Source of the DNA: Diogma glabrata
Lineage: Eukaryota > Arthropoda > Insecta > Diptera > Cylindrotomidae
Assembly (NCBI GenBank): GCA_963693315.1
Contig: OY856186.1
Coordinates: forward strand, 83,335,676-83,399,675
Reading direction: 5' to 3'
DNA: 64,000 nt
Position numbers and translations under genes: made by a program. The notes beneath the pieces were generated by a model, which saw nothing but the letters and a program-made list of their open reading frames with translations, was not told the origin of the DNA and ran no database searches. This document shows, piece by piece, positions 55,914 through 64,000 of this stretch (within the stretch, counting starts at the first letter, position 1; the number at the start of each line of letters is the position of its first letter).

Positions 55914-57528
55914 AAATGAAAAATATGGAGGGGCTGAAATCTCACAGCTCTGAGATATCAAGACTTCGATCTGGTTAAGGATTTTGATATAGTTTTCGGC
56001 AAAAAACTTTTATGAGGACATGGTTTTTAGTTTTGGGCAGCGATGTATATCAAACATAACTCTTTGTTAAAGTACAAGTATTTTTTATCTCTGTTTAAAA
56101 ATTTATTACAAAACTAACACGAAACATCAATACGTTGCCGAAAAATTATAATCAAAATTCCAAAAACATTGTTAAATTAAATAAAATCAAACTTTTTCAA
56201 CATTCCAAAAATATTCCAAAAATTAGAATAAAATCAGATATTTAAACTTTTTCTAAATTCCAATAATATTTCAAAAATTCTTAAAAATTCAAACATTTTC
56301 CAAAATTCTAAAAATATTGTAAAAATTATTACAAAATCAAAAATTGAAAATTTTTTCAAAATTCCAAAATTTAAAATAATATCAAAAATTAAAAATTTTT
56401 CAAAATCCTAAAAATATTCCAAAAATTCTAACAAAATCAAAAATTAAAACTTTCCCCGAAATTCTAAAAATATTGCAAAAATTATTTCAAAATCAATAAT
56501 ACAAACTTTTTCAAAATTCCAAAAATATTTCAAAAACTATAACAAATTCAAAAATTTCCATGTCCAATTTCATTTTAAATTACATTTACGTCATAAAAAC
56601 AGCTAAATTTTTTTTTTCCAAAAAATTGGCTAAAAAAATAAATGAAATCATTTTTTGACACACTTGACATTATTTTTTGACAAACTTATAATGCCATAAT
56701 TCTCTATAATAATAATAAAATATCATGTCAAAAACTATTAATTTAATTTTTTTCTAAAAAAATTGGGTAAAAAATAAATAACCTTTCTTTTGACACACTT
56801 GACAACATTTTTTTGACTAACTTATAATGCAATAATTCTCAATAATAATAATAAAATTTCATTTCAAACAAACAAATATATTTTTTTCCAAAAAATTGGG
56901 TAAAAAACTAAATAAAAATCTTTTGACACACTTGACAACATTTTTTTGACAAACATATAATGCCATAATTCTCAATAATAATAATAAAATTTCATTTCAA
57001 ACAATTAATTTTATTTTTTTCCAAAAAATTAGGTAAAAAAATAAATAAAAATCTTTCTTTTGACACACTTGACAACATTTTTTTGACAAGCTTGTAATGC
57101 AATAATCTAGTTTTTGATCTCACATACCAATCCCAACCATCAAGATTTATCCAAATTTAATGTTCCTACTCGTAATCACTTAAAATGAACGTTTTTTAAG
57201 CCAAAAATATGAAAATTTGCTATTTTTGACACACATAATGATTTTTTTTGACACACTTCCAGTACAGTTATCGAACACAGCGTCCTTTCGTACCTGTCCC
57301 TTGTGTATACCTATTTTTAGAAAAAAAATTTTTTGAAATCCCTCCAGTGGTTTTCCCTGCAGCGTAGGTAATGACGGACGGCCGGCCTACAGACAGACAT
57401 ACATTTATATTTTTGCTTTTTTAGAATCAGTAGGTCCTAAAACGTCGAGAAACGCCAAAAAAGGGGGGGTACGAATTTCACTTTGAGCTCATGAATGTAA
57501 TACTTAGGACTTTCAAACCGAAGTAATT
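55914..57528 (+). repeat. Dispersed repeat R1, copy 2 (expanded)
   Basis: It matches 27549-28758 end to end but is ~400 bp longer, because the GACACACTTGACAACATTTT subrepeat (~130-145 bp) is present about four times rather than two. It sits inside a run of ~190-bp units, one before it and two after it, as if inserted into them. Confidence 0.8.
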
Positions 57529-57539
57529 ATAGTGGCACA

Positions 57540-57890
57540 TCATTTTAAATGTTTAAGATGAAAATTTTGTAAAAAAGTTACCAATTTTTGACCTTGACGA
57601 GTGGGTTTTCTAGTAAAAGGTGATTTTTTCTTTCGATTTATTCAGCTTTCGATATATTTTCAAAAATGAGAAAAATTCACTGTTATAGGAAATGTTGTAA
57701 AAATAGAATGAAAACTATATCAGCCGTTCATCATTTTAACTGTTATTTGGAGTGAGTTAAGGGTGGAAATTTTGAAAAAAAATTATTTTTAAACTTGACA
57801 AGTGGTGTCATATGAAAGGTGATTTTTTTTTTGTAATTTGCGAAGGTCCCGTTTTTGATTTATTTTCATAATTGTGTTTTTGAGAAGAAC
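57540..57890 (+). repeat. Two diverged ~180-bp tandem units
   Basis: Each unit carries, in order, a TTTTTGACC/AACTTGACRAGTG box, AAAGGTGATTTTTT and TTCRATTTATT-like boxes, and (in the first) GTTATAGGAAATGTTGTAAA. They correspond to the unit left of R1 copy 2 (55690-55913). Confidence 0.6.
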
Positions 57891-58152
57891 TGTTCTCGTA
57901 GAATGTTATATACACCGAACCCTCGACGAGCGAGTTATATTCGCACTTATCTGCCTTTTATATTTTAAAAAATTGTTATTTTTCCAAAACACACTAAAAT
58001 TACTTTTAAAAGATATCTGAAATATGTTAATTGTTTTATTTGTTACTAAATTGTAAACGTCATTTATTTTAACTGTCACTTGACGTTGAAAAGTCATTTT
58101 AACTGGCTAGAAGTGCTAAATTGATAGCAGACCAGTTATGAATTTAACAAGT

Positions 58153-59108
58153 TAAGCTGACTCTCCATTATTGTTTTTCATCTTTTTTTCTTACCAAAAT
58201 AGAACGAGAAACCATGAATAATTTTCTAAAGACAGAGTAAAGGTCACTCTCCATTAGCCATTTTTTCTCGTCTTTTTTATTTTGTGAAATAGAAGATATG
58301 AAAATCATATAAGTGCGAAAGGCAAAAAAATGAAGACTTTTTATTTATTCCATGTCTTTTTTTTACTTTCCATGACTTTTTTTTAAAAAAAAAGTAATAT
58401 ACAATAAAAAAGTGTTCTACTATAAAAAAAAGTCTATAGAGCAAGACTTTTTTATGGAAAAGACGACTTTCACACTGAAAAAATATATTTAAAATTATCT
58501 AGCAGTCTATGTTGGATACGACATTTTTAAAAATATATAATAAAATTAGATGTTTATTAAAAATAATGGTGAAATGTCACAATTCCAATCCTATAAAATA
58601 TTTTTTCCATGAAAAATTGTGATATTCGTCTTACTCTCTCTTTAGAAAATTAATCATGGTTGCCCGTTCTATTTTGGCTAGAAAAAAAGATGAAAAAGAC
58701 TAATGGAGAGTCAGCTTAAGACGAATATCACAATTTTTCATGGAAAAAATATTTTATAGGATTGGAATAGTGACATTCAACCATTATTTTTAATAAACAT
58801 CTAATTTTATTATATATTTTTGAAAATGTCGTATCCAACATAGACTCAATAATTTTAAATATATTTTTTCAGTGTAAAAGTCGTCTTTTTCCATAAAAAA
58901 GTCTTGCTCTATAGACTTTTTTTATAGTAGAACAATTTTTTATAGTATTTCACTTTTAAAAAAAAAAAAAGTCATGGAAAGTAAAAAAAAGACATGGAAT
59001 AAATAAAAAGTCTTCATCTTTTTTCCTTTCGCACTTATATGATTTTCATATCTTCTATTTCTCAAAATAAAAAAGACAAGAAAAAAAAACTAATGGAGAA
59101 TGACCTTA
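58153..59108. repeat. Interleaved inverted repeat, order A-B-A'-B'
   Basis: A (58153-58238) is inverted as A' (58633-58717), and B (58240-58632, ~393 bp) is inverted as B' (58718-59108, ~391 bp), with high identity in both pairs. A and B both begin with a related terminus (AAGCTGACTCTCCATTA / AAGGTCACTCTCCATTAG). TTAA abuts the A and A' outer ends. It can be read as two overlapping inverted-end elements, A..A' and B..B'. There is no coding content. Confidence 0.9.
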
Positions 59109-59157
59109 GAAAGAAAAATTTGAAAAAGATAGTAGCGTTTTTAACATTTGAACATTT

Positions 59158-60220
59158 TTATATCTTTGTTTCATACAAATTAAAATTAAAAGTACAATTA
59201 GAATTTCCGGTAATGTCGAACATTCCTGAAGCGGAAGTGAATTCGCTCATCATTGGACAATTAATTGTAGAACCTCCCAAAGTAGAAGCCACAATTATCG
59301 ATGTGGAAGCCACATCTGTTGAGTTTCGTCCAGAAAACATTTTTTTCGCAAAATCAATTTTTTTATTGATAGAATCATCAACATATCCTTCCGCAATTCC
59401 ACTAATTTTCCATCCTCCCGCACGTTTTAGTGCCAAAATATCTCCGCTGTATCCACAACCATCGTTGCTGCTGATCGGCGAAATGAGTGACCTGTGTATA
59501 ATTCAGGTTCTTGTAGCCGTACGTATGTTGCATTTTTTTCACCGCCAATAATGTGTTGGCCAACATTGAGAGAAATACATTTACAATTACGGTAGGTTAA
59601 AAAGAAACGTAATTGGTCTGCTTGACGAGGACGTAGAGCTGCATATTTTTTGTACAAAGCACACGGCTGAAAACTGCAGCCCTCATCTGTGAATTGTGAT
59701 CGCAAATCTCCTTGTTGTTAAATTCTTTGTATTCCGTAAAGTGACGATAATATATTTCTCAACGTCTTCTACGTCCTTCACTGTTAACGAGAGAAGCTAG
59801 TCACCGGTAAGCACCAAAAACTCAAAAAATTGTAACCACTTTATATAACAATTAATAGTCATCAGGAGCTTCAACAAGAAATTTTTATACTTGCTCTTTT
59901 GTTAAAACCCTTGCCTTCTTCGACACGTAACGTTCATTTTTTCTGTTGAGAAAGGCAATTACCTTAGGAAATCTGCAAATGTTAAGTTAAAATATCACTT
60001 TTTTGATAACGTCTGTAATAGGAAAACAAATCTGCGAACTTCAGCATTTTCTTTAATCTCCAGGCAGCTTTTTAGCATGGACCATTTCGACCACAAAGAA
60101 TTGGGGCTAAATTTTTAGGATAGTTGGTGAAGATACACCAAAAGAACGTCTTCCGTTACACCAGCCTTAGTATTGTTTTTCTGCCAATTTTTAAATTCTT
60201 CATATTCTCGTTCATATTAT
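59158..60220 (-). pseudogene. Tyrosine recombinase pseudogene (Crypton-like)
   Basis: Read on the minus strand, three segments in changing frames line up with a ~350-residue tyrosine recombinase. An N-terminal DNA-binding segment (EEFKNWQKNNTKAGVTEDVL then YLHQL) lies at about 60195-60060. A middle segment (ARVLTKEQ then FLVEAPDD, then VFGAYR, likely the first catalytic Arg) lies at about 59935-59810. The catalytic C-terminus has GHSFRRSAATM (HxxR box) near 59470 and, after a frameshift, LALKRAGGWKISGIAEGYVD with the GGW and nucleophile-like Tyr near 59385. At least four in-frame stops and two to three frameshifts inactivate it. This HSFRR...GGW..EGYV form is found in eukaryotic Crypton-type and related repetitive recombinase families. 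Confidence 0.82.
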
Positions 60221-60507
60221 GCTAAACAGTAAACAGTACGGCAGTAAACGCTGGCAGTAAACTGGAAGTCACGTTTATAGCTTGGTTTTTGATTTCTTTT
60301 GGCACGTTCATTTGAGAAAAAATCATGACGGCAATAAACAATTTGAACAAACGTTGTCATAGTAATTGTACTTCTAAGGTTTCTGAGTTTTGAGCAATAG
60401 TTTGGAAGAAAACAGAATTTGATCATTTTCAATTTAATTTTATTCGACTTTTAGTTGTTTACAATTAAGTAACAAATAAAATATTATACAAGACACGCCA
60501 AGTAACT

Positions 60508-60583
60508 GGTTTTACTGGCTCAAGGAGGTAACTGACTCGTCTTCGACTCGTCAGTTATAACCTCCATTCGTCAGTAAAAACCA
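60508..60583. repeat. Hairpin with GACTCGTCTTCGACTCGTC tip
   Basis: GGTTTTACTGGCTCAAGGAG, then GTAACTGAC, pairs with GTCAGTTATAACCTCC, then ATTCGTCAGTAAAAACC. The tip carries two ACTCGTC words. It lies ~290 bp upstream of the recombinase pseudogene's 5' end. Confidence 0.75.
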
Positions 60584-60599
60584 TTTTACCCTGCTTGTA

Positions 60600-62480
60600 A
60601 TGTGAAATACTATTAATTTTATATTATTGTTACATACATTTTTATTGTAATTTAAGGGATTATTTACCATCTGGATGTCAAATTTGGTTAAATCTCAAAG
60701 GTATATTTTTTGTTAGTAAATATTCAAATATAGGGTTTTTCTCGTTAACAAAACAAAACATCTGTCTGGAATTTGAGTATGTTTTGGGTAAAATAAAACC
60801 CTCGATATTGTACGCCTGATCATTTTTAAGCACAGAAAAAATCGTGAGCCTATAGCCATTTTGAAATATAAAACTCCATACAAAAAAATTTAAAACCTTT
60901 AAATCAAAAACGCTAATACATTTTTTTGCATATGGCAAGGTTCATTATTTTTTGATATGGCGTCAAACAATCAGGCTATGAATATGTATCGAGGCTATGA
61001 ATCGGAATAGAACTTGTGAATACTCGATTTGAAAAATAAAATTAATTTATGGTTAAACCTAAGTCCAAAATGATTAATGCTCTTGTTGTTTAATCGATCA
61101 TTTAAATTATCTGGATTTTTTTCTCTTTTTACTAATATGTTGAAATGTTAAATGTCAATCTAGAGATTATAATTTATACGGTATGAGGTATACTTTACAA
61201 AACCTGATTTGTGCATTATATTCCTTACTCAATGGATTTAAAAACGATACACTGCTTCAATATATTAAGATGATTTCAACAAAGAACTAATATGTTCAAA
61301 AATGATCAATTTTATGAGTAATTCAAAAAATAATATTTATAAAATTATGACAAACAAAAATCAATTTATCACAAACAAAATAAATTTATGATGCAGCTTT
61401 AAAAATAATTAGATACAAAATTCAAATATATTCTTTAATAGTCTAACACTCATTAAAAATACTGTAAAGGTTACGGCAATATGACGCATAACCGATGATG
61501 GTTACAATATTGGTGATGTAATTTATTTTGAACGAAACCATGTGTTCATTATTAATGTAAAAGTAAACTTAATTTTATGAAGTCATTGGATTGAAATAAC
61601 GAATTGTATTATACGTATACTCTGCAATTGTATTGAATAGAATGAAAATTACTTTGAAAAGTGAAAGATCCGAAAGAAACTCTTATCACAATTCCTGCAT
61701 ACATCTTGATGAAACTTTGGCAAATGATCCAGGTTCACTTGAAAATGGAAGATCTGGCTTCATTTCAAAATTGAACAAAATGGCGAGGTCTCTCGAACAC
61801 CTGTAAGTTTAAATCTTCAATAATTTGTAATCCCAGCTTTCGATCTTATTGAGACTTCGTATATAAGGTTTTAGCACTGTTTCCAATATTTCTGCATGCC
61901 AACTTCCGGTTTGTCACTTCCGGCTAAAATATTTTTTCTACATTGAAAAGGTTTCAAGCAATATGAGAAAGATTTCATTAGCTTTTGGAGTACATTGAAC
62001 AAAGGGTTAGAGGGTCCACCATACAACAGAGGTGCATCAAAGAATCGTATCATATTGTTACGTTTTTCTAACCTCACTTCGAATTGGTCTTACTCTCACT
62101 CTCGATAAACGCAATTCCCGAATCTCTTCTGAGTTCGATCACGGATTAGTAAGCACAAACACTACCCAGCTTTTATTAAGTATTCAACTCTTTAATTGTT
62201 CCACAACAACAGGAAACAATACAGCAAACAATATTCCTAGCTAGAATATTCTTTCAACAGCTTCAAAAGCTCCAACGTTGTAGAAATTAACAGTAACACA
62301 ACGTTCAAAATAATACACAAAATATTTCTACTCAACAACACTTTACAACTTTATTCACAAAAACTAATTTTAAAAACAACTTTTTCTATTTACACGGTTT
62401 TATATACACGATACAAAGTTCTGTTTACAATTAATTCACTTAAATTATTTCTATTATCGCAACTTTACATCAACGCGGTC
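60600..62480. other. Intergenic, nothing assignable
   Basis: Only short frames occur, for example 61871-62077 (minus) and 62032-62244 (plus), with no recognisable domains. Confidence 0.4.
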
Positions 62481-62485
62481 TAAAA

Positions 62486-62535
62486 TAAAACTATCTAATT
62501 TTGCAAGGGAATACTTGCAAAATTAGATAGTTTTA
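62486..62535. repeat. Perfect hairpin, 22-bp stem and 6-base loop
   Basis: TAAAACTATCTAATTTTGCA plus AG is followed by GGAATA and then the exact inverse. There are no mismatches. Confidence 0.95.
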
Positions 62536-64000
62536 TGTAAGACGATTCTGAATAATCTCGATTATTGTTATTCGAGGTCACTTTTTAGAAACCTAGAGAA
62601 AATATTAGAATATTCATTTATTTTACGTTATGTTGATTTGATTCATAATGCAATTTTATTGTATTTCATGTTGACCATTTTTCTAAGAAAAGAATGTGAC
62701 TTTGTTCTATTTTTGAAATATTGTATATCAAAAATTAAGTTTATGTATTTCATTAAGTTTATGAAGATATAATAAAATGTGATATATGCCAAAATTTTAT
62801 CATAATATGTAGGAAATAGAAACAAAATAAATGGTTAAACATTTTTTTAAATTTGCAAAAACATAACGACAACTGCACCCCCATCCTCAATGATTAAAGT
62901 TCTCAAATAGAGTTATATAGAGGATCATTTCTTCAAGCAAGCAATAGAACAACATCACCAAGTAAATACAAATTAATTATTATAAATAAAAAAGAATACG
63001 AATTTCTTTCAAATATTTCACATATTCTAAATACATATATTGTAATGGGAGTGTGGTGTAACAAAATTCATTGTTAATTTTCTTTCTGAAAAGTGGTTCC
63101 AAAAAAGCAATATAACTGAATAACATCTAAATAAATATCTGAAGATAACAAAAACAGAATAGCACGCATCAGGAAATTGAGTAATTTTATCTTTTAGGAT
63201 AATAAAATAAAAACTACGCAGTCTTTGAAAGAGTAGCAAACTAAAATGAATTGATTTCACAACTAGGAGTTAAATATTGAAGATCGTGTTATTATGCTTT
63301 TTGCTATTTAGCTTTGTAAAATTCTATTCTAAAATATTGTAGAATGTAGAGTAATTGCTATTGTTTCTACTTGTTGTATGGCGATAGATTGTTCAAAATA
63401 AACGATACAGTTAGTTGAAAATTAAATTAAATAAGATATAAGAAATTTTAGATTCAATTGCTATATAAACTGAAAAGTAAATAGTCTCCCCTGACCCGTA
63501 CTTGATCACCTGGCACATGTTTGATTACCTGGCACATGCTTGATTTTTAATAAGCTTTTATTTAGAAAAGCTCCTCTCAGGGACGCTACTGTCAATGTAA
63601 GTATCTTGACTGCTGTAAATAAAAATTTCCTATCGGAGTTAAGTTCATATTATAAAAGTTTTTTTTGATGTTGTGAAATTTTCTAAAGTTTTAACGTTCT
63701 CGCAGAATTCTATAGCATCAACATTAGGATCAGTTTAAGTTCGTCAAAATTAATTCTTAATTCTTAATAGATTTAAAAATGTTATGTAGTAAAATGTCCT
63801 GTAGCTAGATTCTGGTTGCATGGAATTATTTCGTGGAATGAGATTTCTTACTAAATGAGATTTTTGCATTCCGGTTCAGTGAAATGAGAAAATAAATTCC
63901 GCATTTGTGGGATGAGCTGTCAAATTATCTCGTTAACGAATTTAAAGATCTAATGAGATTATTTGAGTTGAAATTTTGTATAGACGCACAAAAATGGAGA
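62536..64000. other. Intergenic to window end, nothing assignable
   Basis: AT-rich sequence with a few repeated words, such as CCTGGCACATG twice at 63510-63540. I see no gene. Confidence 0.45.

Noticed and set aside
58153..59108. Simple palindromic MITE
   Set aside because: A single hairpin cannot explain the A-B-A'-B' order. The arms are interleaved, not nested.
61871..62244. Opposite-strand frames of 68 and 70 codons near 62 kb
   Set aside because: They overlap on opposite strands, have no domains, and are not supported by splice or transposon context.

Overview
This is AT-rich eukaryotic, most likely insect (probably dipteran), nuclear DNA that is dominated by nested transposable elements. 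The evidence is a spliced gene with a farnesoic-acid-O-methyltransferase-like plus DM9 layout, Penelope-like and Ty3/gypsy retroelements, hAT-type DNA elements with 8-bp target duplications, and no bacterial gene organisation. Most open frames are short chance frames or antisense shadows of the retroelement ORF. Only two coding loci are well supported: an intact Penelope-like ORF and the spliced host gene.

Region 1 (1-16200) is a compound Penelope-like element (PLE) locus. From the left it holds one arm of a ~235-bp inverted repeat (533-773), a long minisatellite of an 11-bp T/A unit, and then PLE copies A, B and C head to tail on the minus strand with a 2856-bp period. These are followed by a 3' stub D, a 5'-truncated copy E in the opposite orientation, AT-rich DNA, and the second inverted-repeat arm (15961-16192). 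Copy A has an uninterrupted 850-codon reverse transcriptase/GIY-YIG ORF. Copy B is split by a non-autonomous LTR element, copy C carries two 10-bp insertions, and copy E has a frameshift.

Region 2 (16.7-22.5 kb) is a minus-strand host gene. Four exons can be placed by reading frame and phase. They encode two Methyltransf_FA domains followed by two DM9 repeats, and a ~4.1-kb intron contains GC-rich hairpins and 31-bp repeats. The first exon was not found.

Region 3 (23-43 kb) has no convincing gene. It holds a GC-rich repeat, a tRNA-Lys-like relic, a 3.46-kb element with inverted ends that contains a 0.33-kb triplicated unit, and a 7.54-kb hAT-type composite (32616-40158) with a perfect 8-bp target duplication. 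Inside that composite is a second non-autonomous LTR element (1073-bp LTRs), which split a hairpin-bearing repeat whose unsplit copy lies just outside.

Region 4 (43-54 kb) is a Ty3/gypsy pol relic broken into an RT/RNase H piece and an integrase piece. The ~6 kb between them includes an inverted-repeat element that was itself hit by a 1.55-kb hAT-type element. A second copy of that hAT-type element sits in a neighbouring element with ~330-bp inverted ends.

Region 5 (54-64 kb) has dispersed and tandem non-coding repeats, an unusual interleaved inverted repeat (order A-B-A'-B', 58153-59108), a decayed tyrosine recombinase gene on the minus strand (Crypton-like, 59158-60220), and several perfect or near-perfect hairpins. 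Hairpins with CpG-rich tips recur across the window and form the most coherent unexplained pattern in it.
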